Shown here one piece after another: positions 1 to 12,100 of a stretch of 64,000 nt of DNA (positions are counted from its first letter, which is position 1; each line of letters starts with the position of its first letter). The notes under the pieces are model-generated. The model was not told where the DNA came from, ran no database searches, and was given only the letters and a program-made list of their open reading frames with translations. Both the position numbers and the translations under genes were made by a program. Source of the DNA: Tulasnella sp. 424 (Eukaryota > Basidiomycota > Agaricomycetes > Cantharellales > Tulasnellaceae); NCBI GenBank assembly GCA_019633425.1, contig WSUB01000192.1:1-64000 (forward strand), in the 5' to 3' direction.

Positions 1-3000
1 TGTGCCCCAGTCCGAGCATCCCATAGTCGAACCGTCTTGTCATCCGATCCAGATGCCAGAGCCTTGCCGTCCGGCGAGAAGACAACGGACGTGATCAAAT
101 CCGTGTGACCGGTCAGAGGGTCACCCAACTGTGCCCCAGTCCGACCATCCCGTAATCGAACCGTCCTGTCTGACGACACAGAAGCCAGAACCTTGCCGTC
201 CGGCGAAAAGACAACTGACGTGATCTCCTCCGTGTGACCGGCCAGAAGGTCGCCCACCGATGCCCCAGTCTGGGCATCCAATAATTGAACCGTCTTGTCC
301 TCCAACGCACATGCCAGAACCTCACCATCCAGTGAAAATACGATCCTCAATACACGCGAACCGAGGGATGATGTCCAAATGTTAGCTGGCCATCTTTGCT
401 GTCGCTCGCCATGGAGAATCCGAGTTGTTGCTTGACGGCCATACTTCACCCACAGCTTGGTCTCCAAGGGGCAACGAGGAAGGGCTGAAGCGTAGATGTG
501 GAGCGCACCGAAGGAAATCGGTTCAATAGACGATGCGATGAATCGCTGGGTGTCATTCCAGAGGGTGGCCAGATCACCGCCGGCCATCTCGGAGGGCCAT
601 CGCTGTGAACCCCAGGATTAGTCCACTTGTACCGCCTTCTGCGTAATATTCTGAGCCGCGGTGCTAACCTTAAGCCACTTATGCACTTGCTTTGCTACCG
701 TATACGCCTCCTTTATTGCTCCAATTAAACTCATGACTTCGAGCCAGGCCAGGAGCTTCTCCTCACTAATCATTCTGAACTTGGATATAACATCGCTAGC
801 AGTCGCTCCATTAGTCTCCGACCACGGTATCCCAGTCGTTAAATGAATGGACCAAGAACGGCAGCAGTATTGAAGTCCCTTCGGCACATGACTCTCTACT
901 GCATCTTGGACCTCGGAATTCGCCTTCGAAATGTCGGACAGGTCACAAATGTTTTTCCTCAGGTCACTTTGCATAATCCCGAGGCTTATACCTGCGAGGC
1001 GCCGATGGGCTTGAACGGAATCGATCAAATAATGCTGATCGCACCGTTTGCGGTTCACCAGGAGGTCGCGGATGGATGTGTGCATCAACCGCAAGGGTTC
1101 GCGTTGGGATGAAGGAACATGAAGAAGGGAGTTGAGGTCCGCGAGAAGGTCTTTCCGAAGAAACTGTACAGTGTCCTCCTGACCCTTGAAGATTTTGTGG
1201 TCGGCGTGCAAGAACGCGATGACCTCGAGTGATACAGGATAAGGAGCTACTGCGAGGGTTTCCAGCAACCAGGACAGCAGTTGTTCTCGCATCGAGTGTT
1301 TTGCCGCCTCGTCGAACGCTTTGGAAAGAATTTGGCGGTACAAATAATCGAGTTGGCCCCATGTTGACGAGTGTTGCAGCAATTCCTGCAGTCGCTGGAC
1401 AGGCGCCCTTTCACCGATGTACGTGATCGCCGTACGAGCCCATTGGAACAGACCTTGAGACATCTCAACCATGCCTTCGACATGCGCCGACGAAGCCCAG
1501 TTCTCGGGAAGGTCATGGTCTTCTCGAATTTGGGCGAACGAGTGTTTAATAAACCTGCTGATATCTTCACGAACGTGGGATATCGAGTCCAGGTCTTCGG
1601 CGTGCCACTTCCTCGGTTCGAGTGCGACAAGGAGCGGTGCCTCGGGACGACATGTGAGTAGGAATTTGACGTTCGTAGGGAGGAGTGTAGAGTGCTGATC
1701 AATGAGCCTAACGAAGCGCACGGCTTCGACAACGTTTTCGCATTCGTCAAGGGCATCGACGATGATTATGATTGGGTGGGCGTGATCCTGCAGCTTTCCG
1801 AGCGATCCGACGATGAGAGTCTTGAACTGCTGGTCGAGGCGTTCCTTGGCGATGTCTTCGTTCTCCTTCACGCAAGCCAGAATTGCGTTCTTCACTTCCG
1901 GGACTAAGCCTTTCCCGAGTTGCCTGGCGAGGGCACAGATAAACTGGCCATCCGACGTATTCTGGCCCCGGCGGAAGTGAAAGATGGCGCACGACCCCTT
2001 CGACGCCCAGCTATGAGCAATCGTTGAGGCGATCGTCGATTTCCCGCGTCCCGCCATCCCTCGAATCCAGAGCACGCGCTCCGCCGAGGTTGACGTATCT
2101 TTGATCCACTTGTTTATACGGTCCAAGATTTCGACTCTCGTGCCGGGAAGGCATACGACGTCTTCAATCGAGCTTCCTCTCGCTCCGTAATTTCCATCCC
2201 CGAGGCGGTCGAGAAGACGTCGTCGCTCCGCCCGCAGCTCGCTATTTTCTGAAGTAAAGGCGTCAGACCAAGTTCTTCACAAGCGAGCGTGATTGATACA
2301 TACTTAGTTCTATGACGAGATCGGAGGTTTTCAGGCTGACGAGTAGCTATTATCGAAACAAAGTGAGGGAATTGACCGGTGGACGTGAATGCATTACGAA
2401 CCTGCATTTCCTCCAGCGCATTCTGAAGGTTATCTTGATGGCCTTTTAGTTCTTCAGTGTGGTCGCTAGCCAAAAAAGCCTTCTTGAAGCGGCCCAAGGA
2501 ATTCCAGCGGCTGACTTTGTTCTGGATGCCTTCAAGTTCCCTAGGCGATATACTATGTCATCCTGCGATCCGGGGTTCTTTGCGTGGAATGAACCGACGT
2601 ACCTGTGCAGATCATGAATGTTTGCAGCTAGTTCGTCGCCGTCCTCTGCATTCGATTTCTTCTTGATGTGTTCGAGGTATGTGGATAGTTTAGACGTGTG
2701 AGAAGCCAGCTCCTTAGCCACATCCTCGTTCTTGTCCATAGTCTTGAGAACCCAGGTTAGAGAGTAAATAGATAGAGAAATGAGTCAAGTTTTACCTCAA
2801 TCGTTTCGACAAACGCCAATCCAACTTTAGCGGCAACTCCGACAAAGTCGCCAACTGCGGGAATCGTTCCCGATACGGTTTCAACGGTCTTGAAAGTTTT
2901 CTTGGCGGCGATTAGGACAGCATCTCGGATGGGACTACGGTTTTCCTGATCGTCGGGGAGGCCAGGTGGAGAGGCTTGGGTAGATGCTTGTCGACTGGTT

Positions 3001-3813
3001 GCGAGTTCCTCGGTGGCAGCCTGCTGCTCAGCGGTCTTTGTCTGGAGACCTGAAGAAACTGACGATTCTGGCGCACGCGAGACGTCAAGTGGGGGCGTAG
3101 TTGGCTGATTTGAGTGTTCCCCGCTCTCTATGGTATCCGTTAGAGTGGCCTGGTCGACGAGGCTGAGCAAGCGGCTCACCTATCGGAGCCATACTTTCTA
3201 AGCGGCTCTGTAAGGACAGATGAGCGACATAATGACACGAAATGAAATGCTAATTTATACACTCACACGAAGCGTAGTCGAGACCTTTTCGATATCTTCC
3301 CGACATGTCTGCAATATCTCGGTGCATTTGCCAGGACGAAGCGAAGCGATAGCGTGCTTGATTCCACCCATAAACCCCCTTGCCTTCTTCCCGTACTTCT
3401 CCGATGCAGTCCTAAGACTCACTTGCACCGCTTCCAGAACGCTGTCAGGCCAAAGGTTTAGCGCATTATCAGGCCTGCCGAAGACCGTACATACCGGATG
3501 AAATTTTCAGCAGAATCTTTGACGGGAGATATGTCTTGAGGAAGGTCGGGTAAGGTTTTGATTGTCTGAACCAGCTTTTCTGCGGCCTCTTTCGACTCGG
3601 GGGGCCAGTTGGTATCCTGGCGTTTCGAGGATCTCAGCCGACGAGCGTTGCCGTCTCACTGACAGACGGGATTACCTCGAGCAGAGTCAATATTGCAGTG
3701 CCCTTCGTGAGCTTCCATTCATCGCTGAGCTCTTGCATTGAGACAATATTTGTTGGGACGGGAGGGGATCGATTGGATATCGCAAGCGGTTTCGGAGGCC
3801 GTTGACGTAACAT
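1..3813 (-). CDS. NACHT-WD40 NLR-like protein, 3' end outside window
   Basis: An STAND NTPase of the fungal NLR type, expected to act as a cytoplasmic self/non-self or stress sensor. The proposed start is the ATG at 3813. Several exons (about 3813-3676, 3616-3496, then blocks to 2700) code a helical N-terminal region like those preceding NACHT domains in Agaricomycetes. The NACHT domain lies in the open block 2126-621: Walker A GMAGRGKST near 2060 and Walker B IIIIVDALDE near 1760. After a linker, WD40 repeats start near 360 and continue off the left edge with a 42-residue period (GHTDLITSVVFSPDGKALAS, then a DDKTVRLWD end). An in-frame TAA at 618-620 lies between the NACHT and WD40 parts, inside a 30-nt GT-AG segment (603-632); see findings. 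The family call is firm. The N-terminal exon structure is inferred from phase only. Confidence 0.8.
603..632 (-). other. 30-nt GT-AG segment with an in-frame stop in the NLR gene
   Basis: On the minus strand the segment begins GTACAAG, contains a branch-point-like CTAAT and ends CACAG. It is exactly 30 nt, so the same frame continues on both sides. Left in the mRNA it gives a TAA stop. Removed, it joins the NACHT linker to the WD40 lead-in. Confidence 0.5.
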
Positions 3814-4780
3814 GATTGGCGGTGTACAAGAGGAGAGCTTCAAGGAAGTGGTTGGGGGAAGGGGAGATAAATGAAGGGGGAGAGAGAGAAAGGTGGGCGC
3901 GGAATGAGCGCTCAAGACAGCCCTTGGAGGTGAGGCAACCCACGAGGCTTCGACTGAGACGCTTCCATCTCGTACACCCTCGAGTAGGATTCAGACGCTG
4001 TTGCACAAGCCCACCCACTCGGGTTTGAAAGTTATCCAAAGTCTGATCAAACACTGGGCAACTTCCCGAAGGTTTTCCGGGACACTTGACACTCTGAATC
4101 TCTGATCGTCAGGAAATGTCAGGTAAGATCTAATACTTACCTGATATGGAAAATTCTGCTCATGGAAACTCTGACTCCTACAAATCATCTCCACACTCGA
4201 AACGAAGTATATTACAAAAGCCCCCCCACCCCTTTGCACGCTAATTTTGTTGTCCTCTCCAATGGCGTCACCACGAGCTCGACGCCGCTGATTTGGCCTT
4301 CACGATGAGATGCCGTCACCATGCATGTTAATCACGCGAGCAAAAACCAAACCTACGACAAGGACATTTGAAATTGCTTTTATTTCCCTCTGGAAGTGGG
4401 ACCTGCAGTTGTCTTGTTCAGCGATATGATCTTCTGCATGGTGGCTTCGACTCCTCGCGCATTCGACGGAACTCGCGCACATCGACCAGTACTTCCCTTC
4501 AAACGAATTTAATCAATTGTTTTGCCGATGATATCGTCGACAAGGGGTCCCAGAACGAGGGTTCATTTTGGAACGATCAGAAGAACCGTTGCCGACGAGG
4601 TGCTTCTCGCTGGCTGTCACGGTAGTGCGTTGCCCCAAAGAGTCATCCTGTCTCGAGATCGAAGAAGGGAATGATATTTCGAGTTTCAGAAATGGTCATA
4701 GAGGTTCGCCCTATTTCTGGCGACCCCGCTCTCGAGTATAATAGACACGACTTTACAGAGACGTATGTGGTATATCTGTC
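3814..4780. other. Upstream region of the NLR gene, no gene recognised
   Basis: This region lies between the proposed NLR start and the 3' end of the DUF6593 gene. Only short overlapping open frames are present and none resembles a known protein. It presumably holds the NLR promoter. No TATA box was obvious. Confidence 0.4.
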
Positions 4781-5712
4781 TCAATCCCCACCACCGCCTC
4801 CTCCTCCTCCGTCGCCTCCTCCTCCCCCTCCGTCGCCTCCACCGCCGCCTCCACCACTATCTCCTCCCCCTGCAGCTCCGGCATCTCCTCCTCCACCTCC
4901 ATACCCTCCTCCGTAACTGTCTGATCCTCCTCCGTAACTGTCGGACCCTCCACCGACGGTTCCTGCACCACCTCCCACGTCATAAATACCTACGAAAGCA
5001 CCAGCCCCATCGTTTCTCTGCGAAGAAGGTGATACATAGTGGGAGCGCGTGGAAGTAGGATTGGAGCTGTACTGAGCCCGGTTAGGTTTCTCTTCCTTCC
5101 TCTTTTTCGGCATCAGCAGGGACGTAATGATGATAAAGTCGAGCACGGCCGGAGAGCAGTACTCTGGGTGAACCCGTAGGGTAGGGGTCCTGCGATATCA
5201 CGACAACATGCGATGTGAGCATCGACTAGGGGCTCTGCGTAGGTTCGAGAAATGCGACGAACATAGCGTCAGGCAGACTGTAATGTGCGATTAGAGTTTT
5301 GTTCTGCCCCTCATAACACTGCAAACGTTGTCGCTCAGAGACCGTTCTAATGACGTAACACAGGCCTATTTACCTCATTGTTTTTCCAATAATACTCTTT
5401 GCCCTCCTGGTCTTGAAACGACTGCGAATCGGGACCACCTGAAGAGTTCGTTTTGCCATGCACTAGGAATTCTTTGACTGGTATCGTGGCATTTGCGAGG
5501 ACTACTGATCTGCGCTTTAATTCGACGACGCTCCCCCACTTGAGAACGGCGACAGTGCTCGCGTCGGGTCTAGAGATGGTGGTGGTGTCGGATCCGAATG
5601 TTCGATCCTTGGAGGTCAAGGTGTACTTTGTGCTCCCATCAGCACCGGTAATGGGCCCGTTCAGACCAGCGTCGGGATAAGTGAACGTTAAAAAGTCGTC
5701 TGGGATGGTCAT
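4781..5712 (-). CDS. DUF6593-domain protein with Gly-rich tail
   Basis: A member of the basidiomycete DUF6593 family, function unknown. The first exon (5712 to about 5374) starts MTIPDDFLTFTYPD and ends YYWKNNE. A middle exon after the acceptor near 5323 reads CYEGQNKTLIAHY and SLPDAM. The last exon reads TPTLRVHPEYCSPAVLDFII then PKKRKEEK, which is the usual end of the fold. Phases fit across both introns (the second is 73 nt). Beyond the domain is a low-complexity tail of about 75 residues made of Gly with Asp, Ser and Tyr, ending in TGA at 4781-4783. A TATA element lies about 40 bp upstream of the ATG. The tail is probably disordered. The complementary strand of the tail reads as poly-proline, which I treat as a shadow. 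Confidence 0.8.
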
Positions 5713-5748
5713 GAGAGCGCGATGAGCCCATTTTGATGAAGGCCAGCG

Positions 5749-5757
5749 TTTTATATA
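5749..5757 (-). promoter_or_regulatory. TATA box of the DUF6593 gene
   Basis: The minus strand reads ATATATAAAA here, 37-46 bp before the ATG at 5712. This implies a very short 5' UTR. Confidence 0.6.
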
Positions 5758-5944
5758 TTGGGCAGGGACATCGCCTTGAGGAACAGTTGATTATTTTTCC
5801 GTTTGTTTGTGGCGTTGGAACTGTGACGCATGGCTAGAGGCGCGCTCCTCGCGCCTTGTGTCCGACAACGATCCATCCGCACCTCACGACTCCCTCAACG
5901 ACTCCCTCTACGACCTCCCGCGGCTGGACCGACAGATCCCAGCT

Positions 5945-8725
5945 ATGCCCAACATTCATCCAAGCGCTATATTCTCAACCCTCTTCAGAGTACTCTCATG
6001 GGTCTCTTTACGCATGTATGTCTTTGGTTCAAATCGCAACGTTCTGCGGTAGTGGGGGGTTGCTAACCGCCAATGCGTCTAGGATCTATGTCCCACAGGC
6101 TCATGTAGCCCTCATCACGATTTTCTTCCTATTTGTTATATTTTGGCTGTCAGAAGACAAGCCAGAGAAGGACCCAAGACCAGTCAAGGTGGTTGACCTC
6201 AAAGACGAGAAGACCCCCAATGGCAATGGTGTCCATGGCCCAGTTGAAGGCATCGTAGTCAAGCCTCTAGGAGTAAGCCCGCTCTTCTCTCCTCCTTTCT
6301 TGTACCTGTTGGCTTAGGGGACGATATTCTAGCCGTCGACGGTTCTTCCGACAAAGCTTCTGTTCTCCCTGCCCGCTCGTGAACGCTGGGTCAACTGGTT
6401 CCACTTCCTCACAAACACTCTTCTCATCCTCTTGGTTTTGGACGCCTCCATCGCTCCCCGGTCACTATCAACGAACTACAACGACGTCACCTTCGCGCGA
6501 GTTGGAGCGGTGTACTCGGACGCAGTCAAAATCCACATTCGCTACCCCGGCCTCATCGAGGACTCCTCATTGCAGAGCGGAGTGGGCGTGCTCAAGGTGG
6601 TGTGGCGGGAAGCCCGCGTAGGGGCGGCCGAAAGCGAGGCTGGAATGTGGAAGGACGGACCTGTTGTCCAGCTCAGCGAGGAGAACGACTGGATTGGCGT
6701 AGCCCACCTGACCAAGCTGTGGCCCGCACATAACTATCAATGTAAGCTGTCGAATCTCCGTGCCCCTTATACACGCGATTCTGACTCTCTCGAATTATCC
6801 AGTCCGACTTGCCTATCCGAATTCCACTTTCCTGCCTTATCCCTCCACGGCGCTTCCGTTCAGAACGTTCCCGGATCCACGCCTCAAGTTTGGCACTCAG
6901 TTTACGTTTGTCGCGAGTGATGGAATCGTGAGTTTGGTTCTGAGTGTTTATTCGAGGCCAATGCGCTGATGCCCGATCTCTCGGCCTCAGCGACCGAACT
7001 TCCCTTATAAGCCTTCGTTGAACGCGCTGGCCTCATATCCAGGATTTGATCTACTCAAGGAACATTTCTTCCCTGAAGTTGAGGCTCCGGTTCCAACCAT
7101 CAAGCCCACCGTCGTCGATTCGCAAGATCCGGTTCCGGAAGCGGAAGCGCAGGCTCCGATGTCTCCTACTCCACAAGCCCAAGCCGTCGACTCAGCAGAT
7201 GCTCCAACCCCGGAACCACTTGCCGAACCGGCTGTGACCCAGAGCGTCGAGATTCCACAACCTACCAAACTGTTCTGGTCTGTCTTGGAGCCGTTCGTAG
7301 GCAAGCCGAAGTCTGCCAAGAAGCCTCTCTATTCAAAACCCCCGGCTTTCCTTCTTTTGCTTGGAGGTGATTTTCTCGACTTCTGCTATCACCACTAAAG
7401 TGATAATTGACCTCGGGAATCTCTTAGATTTACTGCCACAGAAGGCACCTCTGCCGTTCAAAACTGAGCAAATCGATTTCTCGAGGGAGTTTAGGAGTTT
7501 GTTCGCTTCCCCCTCTTTCCGAGCTGTATATGAGCGACTTCGTACGTTCTTTGGAAGACTGTCGAGCGCCAGGCATTTCGCGACTGACCTCGATCATTTC
7601 TAGCCGTCATCCATGCATTTGGAAGCCGAGTTGTTTCAGTCACCCAGGCCGACCCCATCTCGATCCCCGAACGAGCTGCCCCGGCGTACGACGTGTTCAC
7701 GCAATCCGCAAGCTATCCCCCAACCAGTCGGGACGGGAAATATTTCGATTTCAAGTAAGTTTTGCACCTGGGTTCCCGAGGGCCTGCTTGTAATGACACG
7801 TCTCTGTAGATATGGCGACAACGCTTTCTTTGTTCTCGATACCACGACCCATCGTTTGCCCATTGCAACAGCAGATGATCCCAGTGTCCCCGAGCCAACT
7901 CTCCTCGGCGCAGCTCAAGTCGCAGAGCTCTTCTCGTGGGCAGCAAAGGTAATGAGGGCTCCTGGACCAAGGAACGGCCGATATTAACCTATTCTCGTTA
8001 AACGTCTAGGTGAACCACACGACGACCTTCAAATTCGTTGTCAGCCCCGTTCCTTTCTCGCAGTTGTGGGGTCCTTCCCACTCCAGCGAACAAACCTGGG
8101 CCGACTATCCCAACGAGCGAACTCGTGTTCTCGACATGCTTTCAACTGTCCTCAATCTCGTCATCATCTCAGGCGGACCTCACGAATTCGCGCATATCGC
8201 CTACTTTGACGGAAAAGTTCCAGAGTTCATCACTGGTCCTCTTAGTGCCGACTGTGCTCTACCCATCCCTGGCTTGGGCCCGCTGCAGGCTCGGTCTGCG
8301 ATCAAGGTAACAAACGAGACCAAGGTCGTGACGCTTCCTCCTTCCGGGTACGAGTCAGTCGATGAAGAAGACACGATTGTTTTGGAAGACATCAAGGCCG
8401 TCGAGGAGGAGCACCTCGTGAAGCATGTACGGGCTGGAAATCATAAATGGTAACTATTTAGAATGGTGGCCCAACGTTGCCCGATTTGTTAAACGCCTCG
8501 CTCTTTACTCCTTTCAGGTCCACCTTTGAAGTCGATACTACCATTCCAGCAACCCCGATCTTGACCGTGACGTTGTTCGTCGACGGCGAGGAACAGTACC
8601 AGACTGTGATTACTGGACAGCCAGTTCCCTTCAAAAAGACGAGCGCGGTCGGAGCCGTTCTTACCGGAGGGCTGAAGGGCGTTTTCGGGAAGATGGGTTT
8701 CGGTCGATTGTTTGACAAGGTTTAA
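5945..8725 (+). CDS. PhoD-like metallophosphatase-fold membrane protein, probably inactive
   Basis: The protein follows the layout of fungal PhoD-like phosphatases: N-terminal membrane segments (HVALITIFFLFVIFWL and NTLLILLVLDASI), a beta-domain (RLGAV-like RVGAVYSDAVKIHIRYPG), then the phosphatase core (FRTFPDPRL, YFDFKYGDNAFFVLDT, TTFKFVVSPVPFSQLWG) and the family's C-terminus ending FGRLFDKV. Start ATG 5945 is chosen because its frame enters the first membrane segment across a phase-correct intron at 6016-6082. The metal-binding motifs are degraded. GDFxYAD becomes GDLLPQKAP, the DDHE region becomes AFGSRVV, and SGDRHE becomes SGGPHE. An acidic Pro/Ala-rich insertion (about 7080-7260) sits before the core. 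Fold assignment is confident. Loss of activity is inferred from missing residues. Confidence 0.8.
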
Positions 8726-9137
8726 GCTGAAATAAGGAGGCCATGATTAATACAAAACGAACTAATAGGCGCTGCTCTTTTACATATACGTTCTGTACGA
8801 TACCTGTGTGGCTCCTGGCTCTTTTTATTGTTGTAGTAGACGTAGACTCGATTGTATCCCCGTTTCCCATTTCTTCAGATCCTACCAATAACTAGGCCCT
8901 GAATCTCGCTGCTGGACGCGCCTTTCGGTCAGAGGTTTTCTTTTGTGTTTGAGTATGCCAAACCATAAATCGGCCTCGGCCAAGTACATAATAACGATAC
9001 ATAAAAGCTTGGGTACGACATAGCATATCAATGTAAAATGTCTGTAGAGTACTCGGCTGCTCCGCGGCCATCCGGGATGAACGCGATGGAGCCAAGTTAA
9101 GAATGGGGTATATAAGTCTTCTAAGTCATCGAAGTGG
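8726..9137. other. Convergent 3' intergenic region
   Basis: The 3' ends of the PhoD-like gene (plus) and the kinase-RasGEF gene (minus) face each other here. I see no gene, only probable 3' UTRs. Confidence 0.6.
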
Positions 9138-12100
9138 TCAAGGTCGCCCTCCACGCAGTCGTGCTATCTCGTTCGAGAAGAGATTGCGTTCGTCGTGCTC
9201 CTTGTGGGCAACTTCCTTGGATTTCTTTTCGATCCAACGGTCCAAATTCGGGTCAGGTGCCACAGAGCTCGAGCGGAGTTGGTCGTCAATGCACCTCATT
9301 TGCTGGAAGTTGTCGATGATTCTAAAGTCGGAATCTTGGTAGAGTAGGAGGGCTTCGATACGACTGAGAAGCTTAGTATAGCGCTTGAAGTTAACAAGGG
9401 TTTGGCCAGAGGTCCCTTTAATGAATCTCGCCATGCTGGAGTAGTTGTACTTGATGTTCTGAAGATGGACGTCTGCAGAGAGTGGAATTTAGTCGAAAGA
9501 TCGAAACTCGTTGACAAGTTGATCGCTCACGCAGAATTGGAATGACAGGACCGCGATAATTTTCGAGCATTTTCTGGTAAGCTCGATTGTTGTGATCAAG
9601 CAAGGCAGACGTCTCCTGCAGCTCTTTGTGGATATCCTTCGAAACCCCACGTTTTGTTTCCTCTAATCGATCGATCGCGACCGCTTTGAGAGCAACGACG
9701 ATCGCACTCATGGAAGAGAAGTTTCCCATCTTCCGACATATCTAAGAACCATCGTTTAGTCGCTGGAGATGTTGTACGCTAGACAGCACGCACCGAAGCC
9801 ACTTGGGCAAAGCGCTTGTAAACATCGCTCCGCATTTCCACTGTTGGGCACTTCAGAATGATGACCTGGATCCAATTTGAAAGCTTGCCAGACACGTGAG
9901 CGAGCCCTGCCGGTAATGAAGTGCATAAGAACTTACTCTCGCGTTCTTCTCGCGGAATGCCTCTACGGGATGAGCGCCAGCGTCCTTGGAACTCTGGAAG
10001 TAAACAAAGCAGTCGATAATGCTGATGTCCCGGAAAAGCTGGCTTTCGATCGCAGTGAGTTGGGTGGCGATTTCTACCGGAGTTAACTTGCTCCATTTGA
10101 CATCCCCAGCGCCAGAATGCGTCGAGAGAGTCGAGCGAGAGAGTCGTCGTTGAGGTTTGGGAACCTCCTAAACCAATGTCAATAGGTGCGATACTGGAAC
10201 CAAAGGAGAGGAGCAACTAACGGGACTCTTTAAAAGCTTCAACAATTCCCCTGCCTTTCTCACAAATGTATCCGGCTCCGTAATAGACGATGCAAAGGAC
10301 CTGAGCCGATCAGAAACAGGTCCATTGCTGAGAACTAGAGGTTGTGCTTCTACCCAATCCCGCATCAAGGAAATGATACTGAAAATAAAGCCATTTGTTA
10401 ATTTTTGCCGTCTGCAGAATTAAAAGTCTTCACGCACTTATATCGAATTCTGGCTCTTCGCTGACTGCTGACCTCAGATAGCCCAGCCAGTCGGTACTGC
10501 TCACGGAGACTGTCGAAGACCTCTCCGTCGTCTGTAAAGGTCGGGTAGATCTTGAAGAATGCTCGGCGGATGTCTCGAAACGCTTTGAAGATGAAGGTTC
10601 AGTGAGTAACCATAGCTGCAACGCAATGATCTTTCGTGTTTACCTGATGAAGATGAAAGCGCTAGCAACCGGAGAACGCCGTCAAGCGTCCCCGAGTCCA
10701 CCGACTTGCCGTCTTCTGACAGGTGAACCTCGAAAGGACCGGTCGTTGGCCAATCGGGCGTTTCATCGTCTTCGTTAACGGAGATCCTACTAAAGGTTGA
10801 TCCACTAGTAGAATAACCTGCGCTTGGGTGGAACCCGCTGCTTGTTCTCCGGGGCGTAGTTGTGACTTGCGATGACGCCATGGAGGGCCCCGCAGTGCGG
10901 TCATTCGAATGGAATGAAGAACCGCTGTCGGTCGTATAGGTAGTATCGATGGACCGAATAGACTGGCCGGATGTTTGAAGAGGCTCGGGAGAATGCGAGG
11001 AAGACGATCCGGAGGATGGATAGAAGTTCGCGTAAGGGTTCCCTCGGTCTGAATCAGGGCTCCTGAAGGACGACGGAGCTGGAGTGATCTGTGGCGGGCT
11101 CAAAAGCTTATCAAAGGGAGGAGAAGTCGATTCGCTCCCGTGTCTCGCAATAACCTCCGAAATCCATGGGATATCCTCATCTTCCTCAGGCAGTTCGGCA
11201 AGGATCGGTTTTGGACTGGCGACTGGTGGGAAGGACTGAACAACAACCAAGTATCAGCGAACGATTCTTATCAGGAGCAGTCTTTCACGACTTACCGGTG
11301 TCAGTGGGGTTATTGCATTTCCTATAGCGAAGTTAGAATGAGGTGTGAAGATAATGTAACATAAGAAGACTTACGACCGCCACGAGAAGGACCACCTGCG
11401 TCCGAAGCTGAAGACGACTGGCTCCAAGAGCGGTCTCTGATGTGCGATCCGGTTCCGGAGCGATTGGCAAGTCTCCCGAAGAACGAGGCAACCTCGTGCA
11501 TCTTCGGCCTTCTGACTGGGTCCTGGCTCCAACAGCGACTCATCATATCCCACACTTCATCGGACAAGCCGCGGTTCTCGACGGTACCGCGGGGTCTGGG
11601 GTGCCTGAACTGCTTGTCGATGTCTTGGATGACGTGAACGTCCATCGGGCGGTGGTCGTATGGCCGCCTCCCTGTGAACAGCTCGTAGGCGGCCATGCCG
11701 AAGCTCCACACGTCCGTGGCGGTGGTGCGTTTGGCTTCGGAGCTGTAAACCAGTTCCGGATTTACAATTTCTTGGGCAACCGGAAGATAATATGAGACCT
11801 TACGGGAGATATAGCAGGAGAGTGTTGTTGCTTACCAGGGGCCATCCAGCGACAAGCTCCAGCGGTATTCAAAGAGGTGCTCGTTGTGTTTTCCGCAACT
11901 TCCTCTAATCGTGCCAATCCAAAGTCGGAGATGCAAGCCTCTCCGCCGTCTAGGACTAAGATATTCGCAGCTCTGAGGTCGCCTGTGCAGTGTTGTTCGT
12001 ATAAGTGACGGAGACCTCAAGGTGGAGAATAGCACTTACCGTGAACAACTGGTGGATGCCGAGTATGCAGGTAAGCCAGGCCACTCGCAGCTCCGGCTAA

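Noticed and set aside
4671..4916. Plus-strand poly-proline open frame
   Set aside because: It is the antisense of the Gly-rich tail of the minus-strand DUF6593 gene, whose phase-consistent exons, TATA box and family motifs explain the region.
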